From contig NZ_JAIVKN010000001.1 in the NCBI RefSeq assembly GCF_020524025.1, forward strand, positions 124,001-188,000: 64,000 bases of DNA, given 5' to 3'. The stretch comes from Halobacillus litoralis. Its GTDB lineage: Bacteria > Bacillota > Bacilli > Bacillales > Halobacillaceae. Made by a program: the position numbers and the translations under genes. Shown here piece by piece: positions 1-8,922 of the stretch (the stretch's first letter is position 1; each line of letters starts with the position of its first letter). Under the pieces are notes generated by a model. It saw only the letters and a program-made list of their open reading frames with translations, searched no databases and was not told the DNA's origin.

Positions 1-412
1 AGAAATAGGGATGTTTATATTATGGGCAGTGTCGCTCGTAGCTACAGCGGGAAGTTTATTTTTTTCTGAAGTACTGGGCTATGCGCCTTGTGAACTTTGC
101 TGGTATCAAAGAATCTTGATGTACCCGCTTGTTCTAATTTATGGAACAGCTCTTCTTAAGAAAAAAATCGATGTGGCCATGCCCGGGCTTATTATGAGCG
201 GGATTGGATTCCTTGTATCAACTTACCATTACAGCCTGCAGAAGGTGCCGTCACTTTCATCGGGGGATGCGTGCGGACTGGTTCCTTGTAACGGCCAGTA
301 TATAAATATCTTCGGTTTTGTGACCATTCCATTTTTAGCGGGAACAGCCTTTATAGTGATCTTTATCATTCACTTTTTTATGGTGAAAAAGAAAGGAAGT
401 AAATCCGTATGA
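1..412 (+). CDS. bdbC: disulfide bond formation protein, BdbC/DsbB family (5' partial)
   Basis: Membrane quinone-linked thiol oxidoreductase that reoxidises an extracytoplasmic thioredoxin-like partner. The frame is open from base 2, and the first ATG at 11 falls inside the region matching B. subtilis BdbC, so the true start probably lies upstream of the window. Counting from that ATG, the Cys27-x-x-Cys30 pair (CELCWYQR) and a second pair Cys88/Cys93 are present, with about four membrane segments, as the family requires. It overlaps the next gene by four bases (ATGA), so the two are translationally coupled and act as a redox pair. Family assignment is firm; the start is unknown. Confidence 0.9.
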   Translation, partial: EIGMFILWAVSLVATAGSLFFSEVLGYAPCELCWYQRILMYPLVLIYGTALLKKKIDVAMPGLIMSGIGFLVSTYHYSLQKVPSLSSGDACGLVPCNGQYINIFGFVTIPFLAGTAFIVIFIIHFFMVKKKGSKSV

Positions 413-903
413 AAAAAGCTATGATTATATTTGCAAGTGTCCTTGTGGTCCTTGTAGTCGTGTTAATCTTTGTCGTTAACTATCAGAACTCTCAAAAGAC
501 CGCAGATAACCCTTATGGGAAGGAAGACTTGAATCAGGCTACGATTGATCAGCTGGACGATCCAAATTATAAAAACCAGATCCAGCCTGATGAACTGGAA
601 GAACAGATTGAGTCAGGCGAACCAACAACGGTTTATTTCTACAGTCCAACATGCAGCCATTGTCAACGGACTACACCGGTGCTTATCCCAATGGTACAGG
701 AACTGGGGATTGATATGAAGAAAATGAATTTATTAGAGTTTGATGTTTGGAAAGAGTATCAAGTGAAGGCAACGCCAACCTTGGTCCACTATGAAAATGG
801 CGAAGAACAGGCAAGGCTTGTTGGAGAGCAGCCTGTTACTGTCTTCGATGACTTCTTCCATCAGGAAGTATTAGAAGATGCGCCTGAAAAAGAAGAAGAA
901 TAA
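409..903 (+). CDS. membrane-anchored thioredoxin-like thiol oxidase (BdbA/BdbD-type partner)
   Basis: Extracytoplasmic thioredoxin-fold protein, 164 residues. Residues 4-24 form an N-terminal membrane anchor. The active site Cys82-Ser-His-Cys85 follows the beta strand TVYFYSPT, and a cis-proline loop (KATPTLV) lies further on, both diagnostic of the thioredoxin fold. The C-terminus is very acidic (EKEEE), which suits a salt-adapted cell. The four-base overlap with bdbC indicates a two-gene unit in which this protein oxidises substrate thiols and BdbC recycles it. The CxxC dipeptide SH differs from the CGPC of cytoplasmic thioredoxin and points to an oxidase role (inference). A bidirectional terminator follows immediately. 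Confidence 0.85.
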   Translation: MKKAMIIFASVLVVLVVVLIFVVNYQNSQKTADNPYGKEDLNQATIDQLDDPNYKNQIQPDELEEQIESGEPTTVYFYSPTCSHCQRTTPVLIPMVQELGIDMKKMNLLEFDVWKEYQVKATPTLVHYENGEEQARLVGEQPVTVFDDFFHQEVLEDAPEKEEE

Positions 904-934
904 AAAAAGTGAGCGGTTCATACCGCTCACTTTT
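902..934. terminator. bidirectional intrinsic terminator
   Basis: Stem AAAGTGAGCGG / CCGCTCACTTT with a 6-base loop, A-rich before and T-rich after. It separates the convergent bdbC pair and hmoB. Confidence 0.85.
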
Positions 935-940
935 GCTATG

Positions 941-1447
941 CTAATCGTCTAATTGAATCATCTGATATTTCGTGATGTAAGCATCACCGTCAATAAAGGA
1001 AGGTTTCTTTGCATGTTTAGGTCCGGATTTTTTATGAGCGTCATCGAACGATTTGGAATTCTTCCAGTCTTCAAAGTCCTGTTCGCTGCGCCACTGAGTA
1101 AGGACAACATATGTACTTCCTTTCAATGGCCGCAAAATACGGATGGCTTGGAAGCCTTCACGATTTTCAACATTTCCAGCTCTCTGCTTAAATCGATCTT
1201 CGAATACGGGGCGTCCTTCCTGGCTGACAGGAATATTATTCATGACCACATACCCTTTAGAATGAAAGTCTCCTACGTAATCGACGGTTTCATATTCCCG
1301 CGCCTCCTCAAAGATAGAGGTACCTTCCCCCTCACAGTAGGCGACGGTTTTGTCTTGATCCTGCATGAAAAAGAGCGGAACTTCAGGATGTTTTTCACTT
1401 AGTTTGGATAAGTAATTCAATGTACCACTTGTCATCGATACTTTCAT
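941..1447 (-). CDS. hmoB: heme-degrading monooxygenase HmoB
   Basis: 168 residues, the same size as B. subtilis HmoB (YhgC), a cytoplasmic heme monooxygenase that opens the porphyrin ring and releases iron. The C-terminal half carries the antibiotic-biosynthesis-monooxygenase (ABM) ferredoxin-like domain, with the signature W-x-S-x5-F-x2-W-x2-S-x2-F-x2-A-H near residues 118-138. The N-terminal part is the extension typical of HmoB and absent from HmoA. It is divergent from pbpF and next to the hem genes, exactly as in B. subtilis, so heme making and heme breaking are neighbours. No Fur-like site was seen in the 50-base divergent gap. Confidence 0.9.
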   Translation of the reverse strand: MKVSMTSGTLNYLSKLSEKHPEVPLFFMQDQDKTVAYCEGEGTSIFEEAREYETVDYVGDFHSKGYVVMNNIPVSQEGRPVFEDRFKQRAGNVENREGFQAIRILRPLKGSTYVVLTQWRSEQDFEDWKNSKSFDDAHKKSGPKHAKKPSFIDGDAYITKYQMIQLDD

Positions 1448-1497
1448 AGCCGATATCTCCTTTCCTTCCTTTCAATCAGTTTATCAATAGGAATTCC

Positions 1498-3702
1498 ATG
1501 GTGGCAAGTTTAAAGGCAACGAATAGAAAGGATGCACATGTATTGAAACTTAAAGAATGGAAGGAACACTTCCCCAGCTGGATCAAATATTTGAAGTGGC
1601 CGGGCATTATTTTCGGGGTTTTTCTAATTTTATCTTTAGCCGGCTATTTAGCCGTTGTATTCGGTGGACGATTCGTCGTTAATGAGGAGGATTTAATCCT
1701 GGATGAAATGACGAGAGTGGAGACCGCAGATGGAGAAGTAATTGAACGTATTTATACAAAGAACAGACAGAATGTAGACCTTGCCTCTGTACCTGAGCAT
1801 GTTCAGGATGCGTTTATTGCCATTGAGGATAGTCGATTCCGTGAACATTCCGGTGTTGATTTTAAAGGGATATTAAGAGCCGTTTATAAAGATATTGTGG
1901 CAATGAAAAAAGTTGAGGGAGCAAGTACGGTCACTCAGCAGTTAGCCAAGAACCTTTTTCTGAGTAATGATAAGACATGGATGCGGAAAACAAAAGAAGT
2001 GATGGCTGCGATCTATTTGGAACGTAATTACAGTAAAGATGATATTTTGGAACTGTATTTAAATCGTATTTATTTTGGGGAAGGGACATATGGGATAGAA
2101 GCAGCCTCCCAGCATTATTTCCAGTCCTCTGTATCAGAACTGACCATTGCTCAAGGAGCCTTGCTTGCCGGACTTCCCAAAGCTCCAAATACTTACTCTC
2201 CGTTTGACCACCCGGAAAAGGCAAAACAACGGAGAAATGTTGTCCTGGCCCGTATGTATGATGTAGGAAGCATTGATGCATCTGTTATGAAACAAATGCA
2301 GGGATCAACACTGGCAGTTGAGAGACAAGAAAAAGGCCGGGAAACATGGTCAAACAGTTATGTAGACCTTGTTATTAGTGAAGCAGCACATAAGTACCAC
2401 ATCTCCCGTGATGAGTTGAAACGAGGGGGATACACGATTATGGTCGAAATGGACCCAGCGATTCAGAGAATTGCTGCTGACGAAATGAAGAATGGAGAAT
2501 TTGTCCCCGGATCAGGGGGGCCTGTAGAAGGTGCCCTTACGCTTATGGATCATGAGACCGGTGGAATTGTCGCTGCTGTTGGAGGAAGGGACTTTGAACA
2601 CGGAGACTATAACCGTGTGGGAGCGAAACGCCCCCCAGCTTCTGTCATTAAGCCATTGGCTGTTTATGGTCCAGCACTTATGACCAAGGATTATGACCCT
2701 TTCTCCCTGTTATCCGATGAGAGACAGACTTTCGGTGGAGACTTTAACCCCCGCAACCATAATGACCAGTATGAAGGTCAAGTGTCTTTATATGAAGCAT
2801 TGATGGAATCCAAAAATGTGTCGGCCGTCTGGCTGCTTGATCAAATTGGAATTTCCTATGCAAAAAGCTATCTGGATAAATTAGGTCTGTCTACTGAGGA
2901 TGAAGGTCTCGCTATTGCTTTAGGGGGGCTTTCTGAAGGATACACTCCTCAGCAGATTACGGAAGCCTATGGAGCTCTTGCGCAGGGAGGGACAAGAAAA
3001 GAAAGTTACACGATTCAAAAAATACTGGATCGTAATGGTGAGGTACTGTATGAACATAAGCAGATCTCCACCAAAGTATTTAACAAGCAGACCTCCTGGT
3101 ATTTGACGAAAATGCTTCAGTCTACTGTTAACGACGGAACAGCAAGTGCTGGAAGCTATGCAAAAGCATTAGCTGGAAAAACAGGAACCCATCAGGACAA
3201 AGATGTCTGGTTTGCAGGGTATACTCCTGCGTATGCCGGAGCCTTATGGATGGGGTACGACCGTTCGGAGGGGGACGGAAAGGTACTTGAAGGAAGCAGT
3301 GTTTATCCAACCAAGCTTATGAAATCCATCCTTACACGCGTAGACAGACAGAAAAACTTAGCGGCTGATTTTGAAAAGCCTGAAGGTGTAAAAGATCTTC
3401 CGCCTCCCATTGATCTTCCAGTAATTACAGACCTTAAAGGGAGCCTCGATTTCTCTGGACTGGCTCTTTTACGCGGAAACCTTACTTGGTCGACGCCGGA
3501 AGATGGCCGGATTGTTTATCGTATTTTTAGGGAAGAAGAGGGAGAAGATGTTAAAGTCGGGGAAGTTACAGGAAAAGGAAAATTCAAAGTGAATGCCTTT
3601 GGTGTGTTTGATCAGACCGAATATTATGTTGTCCCCTTTGACCCTCTCACAGGAAAAGAAGGGCAGCCTTCAAATTCCGTCCAGTTAAACTGGGACCTGT
3701 GA
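1498..3702 (+). CDS. pbpF: class A penicillin-binding protein PbpF (bifunctional transglycosylase/transpeptidase)
   Basis: 734 residues. A cytoplasmic tail and one membrane segment (about 33-57) are followed by a GT51 glycan polymerase domain (about 80-260), with the catalytic region EDSRF at 110-114, the EGASTVTQQ motif at 140-148 and RIYFGEGTYG at 190-199. The transpeptidase domain (about 340-620) has Ser382-x-x-Lys385, the Ser-Lys-Asn triad at 438-440 and Lys-Thr-Gly at 561-563, so both activities look intact. A short Ig-like tail follows. Position between hmoB and hemE matches B. subtilis pbpF, a sporulation-associated PBP. The RBS (AGGA, five bases from the ATG) is weak. Confidence 0.92.
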   Translation: MVASLKATNRKDAHVLKLKEWKEHFPSWIKYLKWPGIIFGVFLILSLAGYLAVVFGGRFVVNEEDLILDEMTRVETADGEVIERIYTKNRQNVDLASVPEHVQDAFIAIEDSRFREHSGVDFKGILRAVYKDIVAMKKVEGASTVTQQLAKNLFLSNDKTWMRKTKEVMAAIYLERNYSKDDILELYLNRIYFGEGTYGIEAASQHYFQSSVSELTIAQGALLAGLPKAPNTYSPFDHPEKAKQRRNVVLARMYDVGSIDASVMKQMQGSTLAVERQEKGRETWSNSYVDLVISEAAHKYHISRDELKRGGYTIMVEMDPAIQRIAADEMKNGEFVPGSGGPVEGALTLMDHETGGIVAAVGGRDFEHGDYNRVGAKRPPASVIKPLAVYGPALMTKDYDPFSLLSDERQTFGGDFNPRNHNDQYEGQVSLYEALMESKNVSAVWLLDQIGISYAKSYLDKLGLSTEDEGLAIALGGLSEGYTPQQITEAYGALAQGGTRKESYTIQKILDRNGEVLYEHKQISTKVFNKQTSWYLTKMLQSTVNDGTASAGSYAKALAGKTGTHQDKDVWFAGYTPAYAGALWMGYDRSEGDGKVLEGSSVYPTKLMKSILTRVDRQKNLAADFEKPEGVKDLPPPIDLPVITDLKGSLDFSGLALLRGNLTWSTPEDGRIVYRIFREEEGEDVKVGEVTGKGKFKVNAFGVFDQTEYYVVPFDPLTGKEGQPSNSVQLNWDL

Positions 3703-3718
3703 AAAAAAGCACAAAATC

Positions 3719-3747
3719 GTGACAAATGATTCATTTACCTATACAGA
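3719..3747 (+). promoter_or_regulatory. possible promoter for hemEHY
   Basis: GTGACA, a 17-base spacer, then TACAGA, in the 108-base gap between pbpF and hemE. There is no terminator after pbpF, so some read-through is likely as well. Confidence 0.35.
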
Positions 3748-3810
3748 ATCCGTATAAATCGTTATAGTTGTAAGCGGATAAATGATGATCGTGGAAAAGG
3801 AGTCCTGAAG

Positions 3811-4848
3811 ATGAACAAAATTGAGAATGACACAATATTGAGAGCTTTTCGAGGTGAAAAAACGGAACATACACCTGTGTGGTTTATGCGGCAGGCAGGA
3901 CGGTCTCAGCCTGAGTACCGTAAATTAAAAGAAAAATATTCTTTATTCGAAATTACTCATGAACCAGAGCTGTGTGCTTATGTAACAAGACTTCCCGTCG
4001 AGCAGTATGGCGTAGATGCTGCTATCCTATACAAAGACATTATGTCTCCTCTACCGGCAATTGGAGTAGACGTTGAAATTAAAAAAGGGATCGGCCCTGT
4101 TATTCATAACCCGGTGCGTACCAAAGCGGACATTGAAAAGTTAGGAACCATTGATCCTGAATCAGACGTTCCTTACGTTATGGACACCATCCGCCTATTA
4201 ACAAAAGAACAGCTGAACGTTCCATTGATTGGGTTCAGCGGGGCTCCTTTCACTCTGGCAAGCTACATGATTGAAGGGGGACCTTCAAAAAATTACAATA
4301 AAACTAAATCCCTTATGTACAGCGAGCCGATGACCTGGTTTGCTTTAATGGATAAGTTAGCTGATATGGTGATTACCTATGTGAAAGCGCAGGTCGCAGC
4401 GGGTGCTAAAGCCATTCAGATTTTCGACTCGTGGGTCGGATCTTTGAACGTGGAAGATTATAGAACGTTTATTAAACCGGTCATGCAGCGGATTTTTTCA
4501 GAGCTTAAAGAAGAAGGCGTTCCCTTAATCACGTTTGGTGTAGGTGCGAGACACCTTATCCATGAATGGGATGATCTTCCTGTCGATGTCATTGGCCTTG
4601 ACTGGAGAATGTCTATCACAGAGGCAAGAAAAGCCGGTATTACCAAACCGCTTCAGGGTAATCTTGACCCTTCCACAATGCTGGCCGATTGGGACGTGAT
4701 TGAAGAACGTGCAAAACGTATTATAGATGAAGGTAGGGAACACCCTGCTCACATCTTCAACCTCGGGCATGGAGTAACGCCGGATATTCAGCCGGAAAAA
4801 CTAAAACGATTGACCAATTTGATCCATGATTATTCAAAACAGAAATAA
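3811..4848 (+). CDS. hemE: uroporphyrinogen decarboxylase
   Basis: 345 residues. Removes four carboxyl groups from uroporphyrinogen III to give coproporphyrinogen III in the cytoplasm. The substrate-binding signature [13 protein letters not shown] (about residues 27-39) has the same Ser-Gln variant as the Bacillus enzyme; [17 protein letters not shown] and FGVGARHL are also present, and the C-terminal NLGHGV motif is conserved. The RBS AAAAGGAG precedes the ATG. First gene of the hemE-hemH-hemY set, which in Firmicutes feeds the coproporphyrin-dependent branch of heme synthesis. Confidence 0.97.
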   Translation: MNKIENDTILRAFRGEKTEHTPVWFMRQAGRSQPEYRKLKEKYSLFEITHEPELCAYVTRLPVEQYGVDAAILYKDIMSPLPAIGVDVEIKKGIGPVIHNPVRTKADIEKLGTIDPESDVPYVMDTIRLLTKEQLNVPLIGFSGAPFTLASYMIEGGPSKNYNKTKSLMYSEPMTWFALMDKLADMVITYVKAQVAAGAKAIQIFDSWVGSLNVEDYRTFIKPVMQRIFSELKEEGVPLITFGVGARHLIHEWDDLPVDVIGLDWRMSITEARKAGITKPLQGNLDPSTMLADWDVIEERAKRIIDEGREHPAHIFNLGHGVTPDIQPEKLKRLTNLIHDYSKQK

Positions 4849-4861
4849 GAGGTGAATGAAA

Positions 4862-5791
4862 ATGGCAAAAAAACAAATGGGTTTATTAGTGATGGCCTAT
4901 GGAACACCCTATAAAGAAGAGGATTTAGAAAGGTACTATACACATATCCGCCGCGGGCGTAAGCCTTCAGATGAAATGCTCCAGGATTTACGGGACCGAT
5001 ATGATGCTATAGGCGGCATTTCCCCTTTGGCGCGTATCACCGATGATCAGGCTGAAGCGGTTAAAGACGCTCTTAATGAAAAGCAGGATGAGATTGAGTT
5101 TAAAGTGTATCTTGGTCTAAAGCATATAGAACCGTTCGTTGAAGATGCGGTCGCTCAAATGTCAGAAGACGGGATCGAGGAAGCTGTCTCTATCGTGCTT
5201 GCTCCACACTATTCGACTTACAGCGTCAAGTCGTATAATGGCCGTGCGAAAGAAGAAGCTGATAAACACGGAATTACGATTCGTTCCGTAGAAAGCTGGT
5301 ACGATGCACCTGGCTTTATCGATTACTGGAAAGATGTAATTGAAGCAGAATACAGCAAAATGGACGAAGATGAAAAAGAAAAAGCCTGTCTGGTTGTATC
5401 TGCTCACAGTCTTCCTTTGAAAATACTAGAAGGAGGAGACCCGTATCCGGATCAATTGAAGAAAACAGCCGAGCTGATTTCAGAAGCGACAGGAATTACA
5501 CAATATGAAATTGGCTGGCAGAGTGAAGGGAATACCCCCGACCCATGGATTGGGCCCGATGTGCAGGACCTTACCAGTGATCTCTACAATGAAAAAGGCT
5601 ATCGAAGCTTCGTATATGCACCTGTAGGCTTTGTTTCCGACCACCTGGAAGTTCTTTATGACAATGACTATGAATGTAAAGTTGTCTGTGATGAAGTAGG
5701 TGCCAACTACTATCGTCCAGAAATGCCAAACACGAATCCTAAGTTTATCCAGACACTGGCTGAAGTTGTTATGGATAAAGTGAAAGAGTAG
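4862..5791 (+). CDS. hemH: coproporphyrin ferrochelatase (HemH/CpfC)
   Basis: 309 residues from the ATG at 4862. This start is preferred over an in-frame ATG at 4856 because the RBS GAGGTG lies seven bases upstream and the protein then begins like B. subtilis HemH ([21 protein letters not shown]). It inserts Fe2+ into coproporphyrin III, the Firmicutes substrate. The metal-site His182 (SAHSLP) and Glu263 ([10 protein letters not shown]) are present. There is no Fe-S cluster tail and no membrane anchor, so it should be a soluble monomer. It follows hemE by 13 bases and precedes hemY by seven, giving a compact operon. Confidence 0.96.
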   Translation: MAKKQMGLLVMAYGTPYKEEDLERYYTHIRRGRKPSDEMLQDLRDRYDAIGGISPLARITDDQAEAVKDALNEKQDEIEFKVYLGLKHIEPFVEDAVAQMSEDGIEEAVSIVLAPHYSTYSVKSYNGRAKEEADKHGITIRSVESWYDAPGFIDYWKDVIEAEYSKMDEDEKEKACLVVSAHSLPLKILEGGDPYPDQLKKTAELISEATGITQYEIGWQSEGNTPDPWIGPDVQDLTSDLYNEKGYRSFVYAPVGFVSDHLEVLYDNDYECKVVCDEVGANYYRPEMPNTNPKFIQTLAEVVMDKVKE

Positions 5792-5798
5792 GATATCA

Positions 5799-7205
5799 AT
5801 GGGAGAACAAAAACGTGTGGTTGTCATTGGTGGAGGAATTACTGGATTGACTTCTGCTTACTATCTGCAGAAAGAAGCGAGAGAAAAAGGTCTTCCTATT
5901 AATGTTCAGCTCATAGAGGCGAGTGATCGTTTAGGTGGAAAGATTCAATCAATGAAAAAGGATGGGTTCACGATAGAGCGGGGACCTGATTCTTTTTTAG
6001 CCCGGAAAGAAAGCGCAGGAAGGCTGGCACATGAAGTAGGGTTAGGGGATGAACTTGTCCCTAATGGAACCGGCCAGTCTTATATATTAGTAGATGGGAA
6101 GCTCCATAAAATGCCAAGCGGATCGTTTATGGGAATTCCTACCCGTGTCCGCCCTTTTCTGTTTTCTAATCTATTTACACCAGCAGGGAAAGCAAGAGCT
6201 GCTATGGATTTAATTAAATCAAAGAAAACAGTGGATGGTGATCAGTCCCTCGGCTTGTTCTTCCGCAGACGCCTTGGAAATCAAGTCGTAGAGAACCTGA
6301 TTGAACCCTTACTATCAGGGATTTATGCCGGAGACATTGACCAGTTAAGTCTGCAATCTACTTTTCCTAATTTTTATGATTTGGAACAGGAGCATGGAAG
6401 CTTGATAAAGGGCTTAAGAAAGACCCGCCCGATCAAGAAACCGAAAAAAGGGGAACAAAAGCCCAGTATGTTCCGAACATTGGAGCACGGCCTTAGTTCT
6501 CTTGTTGAGGCTGTCGAAGCAAGACTTGATCCGGGATCGGTCCATAAAGGAACCCGTGTGAACCATATAGAGAAGCAAAGCGGCCGTTATCACCTTCTAT
6601 TGAATGATGGAACGGTAAAAGAGGCAGATGCTGTCATTATGGCTGCTCCTCACTTTGCTGTGCAGCGTATGCTTTCTCAATATGATTTCCTGGCCCCTTA
6701 TAAAGAGACAAATGCTACATCCGTAGCAAATGTGGCTATGGCGTTTGATGCATCAGCTATAAAAAAAGACATTGATGGCACTGGTTTTGTTGTTTCTAGA
6801 AACAGCGATTTCCGGATTACCGCCTGCACATGGACTCACAAGAAATGGCCCCACTCTACACCGGAAGGGAAAGTTCTTCTTCGCTGTTATGTGGGCAAAC
6901 CATCAGATCAAGAAGTGGTCCATCTATCAGATGAAGAAATTCAGAAGATCGTTTTAGACGACTTAAATAAAACGATGGACATTACAGCTAAACCAGATTT
7001 TGCTGTCGTAACCAGATGGTATGATGCCATGCCTCAATATAAAGTTGGCCATAAGGAGCGCTTAACAAAGATTACTCAGCAGATGGAAGAAGAATTACCG
7101 GGTGTTTACCTTGCCGGCAACTCTTACCGGGGCATCGGGCTCCCGGACTGTATTGATCAGGGAGAAGCTGCTGTACAGAAAGTTCTGCACCATTTATATG
7201 GTTAA
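5799..7205 (+). CDS. hemY: coproporphyrinogen III oxidase HemY/CgoX (oxygen-dependent, FAD)
   Basis: 468 residues, the size of B. subtilis HemY. FAD-dependent oxidase that removes six electrons from coproporphyrinogen III to make coproporphyrin III, supplying HemH. The Rossmann dinucleotide motif VVVIGGGITGLTSAYYL lies at residues 7-23, an ERGPDSF motif follows at about 59, and the C-terminal FAD-contact segment GNSYRGIGLPDCI is conserved in protoporphyrinogen oxidase-like proteins. It ends the hem operon and is followed by a terminator. Older annotation calls it protoporphyrinogen oxidase; the coproporphyrin role follows from established work on Gram-positive heme synthesis. Confidence 0.95.
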   Translation: MGEQKRVVVIGGGITGLTSAYYLQKEAREKGLPINVQLIEASDRLGGKIQSMKKDGFTIERGPDSFLARKESAGRLAHEVGLGDELVPNGTGQSYILVDGKLHKMPSGSFMGIPTRVRPFLFSNLFTPAGKARAAMDLIKSKKTVDGDQSLGLFFRRRLGNQVVENLIEPLLSGIYAGDIDQLSLQSTFPNFYDLEQEHGSLIKGLRKTRPIKKPKKGEQKPSMFRTLEHGLSSLVEAVEARLDPGSVHKGTRVNHIEKQSGRYHLLLNDGTVKEADAVIMAAPHFAVQRMLSQYDFLAPYKETNATSVANVAMAFDASAIKKDIDGTGFVVSRNSDFRITACTWTHKKWPHSTPEGKVLLRCYVGKPSDQEVVHLSDEEIQKIVLDDLNKTMDITAKPDFAVVTRWYDAMPQYKVGHKERLTKITQQMEEELPGVYLAGNSYRGIGLPDCIDQGEAAVQKVLHHLYG

Positions 7206-7208
7206 AGA

Positions 7209-7237
7209 AACACCTCTGTTAAAGGGGTGTTTTTTTT
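7209..7237 (+). terminator. intrinsic terminator of the hem operon
   Basis: Stem ACACC(T)C / GGGGTGT followed by eight T. Confidence 0.75.
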
Positions 7238-7296
7238 ATGGCTGGGAAAAGGAGGTTTTTTATTCTATATTGATTTTTTATATGTCATGAAAGGGC

Positions 7297-7325
7297 TTGC
7301 AACTTTAGGGAAGGATTAGTATTAT
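7297..7325 (+). promoter_or_regulatory. sigma-A promoter of the LacI-family gene
   Basis: TTGCAA, a 17-base spacer, then TATTAT. The -10 box ends at 7325, so the ATG at 7324 cannot be the translation start. Confidence 0.7.
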
Positions 7326-7330
7326 GATAA

Positions 7331-7345
7331 TTGGAAACGTTTTCA
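7331..7345 (+). promoter_or_regulatory. LacI/cre-type operator over the transcription start
   Basis: TTGGAAACGTTTTCA matches the cre consensus WTGNAANCGNWNNCW at every position and is a near-perfect palindrome around a central CG. It begins six bases after the -10 box, so a bound repressor would cover the transcription start. Either self-repression by the gene downstream or CcpA control fits. Confidence 0.7.
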
Positions 7346-7368
7346 AAAAGCATCAAGGGGGAGTAAGT

Positions 7369-8382
7369 ATGGCTACAATTGAAGATGTAGCGAAGCTGGC
7401 TGGATTATCTAGAACAACGGTATCCCGTGTCATCAATGATCAGCCTTACGTGACAGAAGAGAAAAGGCAGCGCATCAGCCAAGCCATGAAGGAGCTTGGT
7501 TATGTCCCCAATTCTTCCGCCCGCCGCCTGCGCAGTCAAAAAACAGAGACAATTGCTGTGTTGCTGCCTCGTTTGACCAATCCCTTTTTTGGTAACTTAA
7601 TAGAAGCAATGGAAGAAAAAGCATCGGAGTGGGGTTACCAGGTGATTGTTTGTCAGACACATGATTCTAAGAAAAAAGAGATGGACTACTTACAGCTTTT
7701 AAAAACGAAGCAGGTAGATGGCGTCATTATGGCATCTCTCGTCAATGATTGGAAAAAGATAGAACCTTATTTGGGATCAGGTCCCATTGTATTTTGTAAC
7801 GAATATATGGATGAGCCTTCTATACCGATGGTTCATATGGATCATAAACAAGCGGCCTATGAAGCGGCTTGTCATCTTCTAGAACAAGGTTGTCAGAATA
7901 TCGCTTACGTCAGCGGTGGACCGGAAAGCCATTTATCCAAAATGCGCAAAGAGGGATTTACAGAAGCGTTAAATGACCATGGGAAATCTTTTTTGGATGA
8001 GATGAGCATCGAATGGGCGATTGATGTTAGTGATGGTCAAAAGTTATTTCATTTGATTAAAAGCGACTTTCCCTATGTAGATGGTGTATTCACAGGTTCT
8101 GATGAAGTAGCGGCCGGGTTGATTTATGAAGCGGCTTCTTCTGATTGGAAAATTCCAGACGATCTTGCTGTGGTAGGATTTGATAATCAAATGATTTCTT
8201 TATTAATGGTTCCTTCTGTAACTACGATTGAGCAGCCAGTTAAGGATATGGCTGAAAAGACGGTAGAAGTACTTATTCAACAATTACTCCATCCCGGTGC
8301 ATTGGCGCCGAAGAAATATGTCTATCCACATCAGCTTCTGGTAAGAAATTCAACAAAACGTAAAAAGGTAACCATTCAGTAG
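7369..8382 (+). CDS. LacI-family transcriptional regulator
   Basis: 337 residues from the ATG at 7369, chosen because AGGGGGAG lies five bases upstream and the protein then starts with the canonical MATIEDVAKLAG helix-turn-helix. DNA-binding domain 1-50 (HTH plus the hinge segment SSARRLRSQKT), then a periplasmic-binding-protein-like effector domain (about 60-325) with VAVVGFDNQ and a SVTTIEQP motif. It stands alone between the hem operon and yhfH; no sugar genes are adjacent, so the effector cannot be deduced. It replaces the TetR-type yhgD found here in B. subtilis. The cre-like site over its own transcription start suggests negative autoregulation. Confidence 0.88.
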   Translation: MATIEDVAKLAGLSRTTVSRVINDQPYVTEEKRQRISQAMKELGYVPNSSARRLRSQKTETIAVLLPRLTNPFFGNLIEAMEEKASEWGYQVIVCQTHDSKKKEMDYLQLLKTKQVDGVIMASLVNDWKKIEPYLGSGPIVFCNEYMDEPSIPMVHMDHKQAAYEAACHLLEQGCQNIAYVSGGPESHLSKMRKEGFTEALNDHGKSFLDEMSIEWAIDVSDGQKLFHLIKSDFPYVDGVFTGSDEVAAGLIYEAASSDWKIPDDLAVVGFDNQMISLLMVPSVTTIEQPVKDMAEKTVEVLIQQLLHPGALAPKKYVYPHQLLVRNSTKRKKVTIQ

Positions 8383-8405
8383 ACTATCTACCGGATGGTT
8401 TTTTT
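8370..8405 (+). terminator. intrinsic terminator
   Basis: AACCAT / ATGGTT outer stem enclosing GTAGA / TCTAC, followed by a T-run; it overlaps the last codons of the LacI-type gene. Confidence 0.7.
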
Positions 8406-8601
8406 ATTTGTAAGGCTCTATGTTAAACATTGGAGTCAACTTTTCATAACAATATCATTCAGAAATAGTGAAGGTTCAAAATTTTTATATTTCAGATCCG
8501 TAGGGAACGACTTTTACATTTTTATTTAAAGCTTTCTAATATGAGAGTTCAAGGGGATAGAGTTTAGCTGATATCACTAAGAGGTATAACGGAGACAAAA
8601 T
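8406..8601. other. AT-rich intergenic stretch without recognisable features
   Basis: No reading frame with a ribosome binding site, no strong hairpin and no clear promoter was seen between the regulator's terminator and that of yhfH. Confidence 0.5.
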
Positions 8602-8629
8602 AAAAAAAGCAGCTTTTTACGGCTGCTCC
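8602..8629 (-). terminator. intrinsic terminator of yhfH
   Basis: On the minus strand GAGCAGC and GCTGCT form the stem, followed by a run of seven T. Confidence 0.75.
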
Positions 8630-8670
8630 AATCTTATGTTCTTTCTTCTGTTTTTTGTGGAATACTAGAA

Positions 8671-8799
8671 TCAGCGGGCAGGATGGTCACAGTCGTCACA
8701 AATGTTGCCGTAGCAGTCAGCTTTTTCCTGAATGACGTTCCCACAGTTGGAGCAGTGCTTTTTCGGAAGGTTACGGAAGAACTCTACAATATTCATCAT
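8671..8799 (-). CDS. yhfH: YhfH-family small zinc-ribbon-like protein
   Basis: A 42-residue protein starting MMNIVEFFRNLPKKHC. Four cysteines in two pairs (CSNC at 16-19 and C34-x2-C37 in NICDDC), plus Cys29, suggest a small metal-binding knuckle. Minus-strand GGAGG lies ten bases before the first ATG. It sits divergent from yhfI, the same neighbourhood as B. subtilis yhfH, which supports the assignment. Function is not known for the family; the cysteine pattern points to zinc (inference). Confidence 0.85.
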   Translation of the reverse strand: MMNIVEFFRNLPKKHCSNCGNVIQEKADCYGNICDDCDHPAR

Positions 8800-8922
8800 C
8801 TGTAAATCGCCTCCAAATCATTTTTTTAATGTATACCCATTGTATTATAACAATATTCAGAAATCAAGTATCTGTTATAAAACAATGTAAATTTGGGCTG
8901 AAAAATTTAAGGAGTGAAGAGA

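Noticed and set aside
953-1402. 149-codon plus-strand frame opposite hmoB
   Set aside because: Shadow of hmoB; no RBS and no family resemblance.
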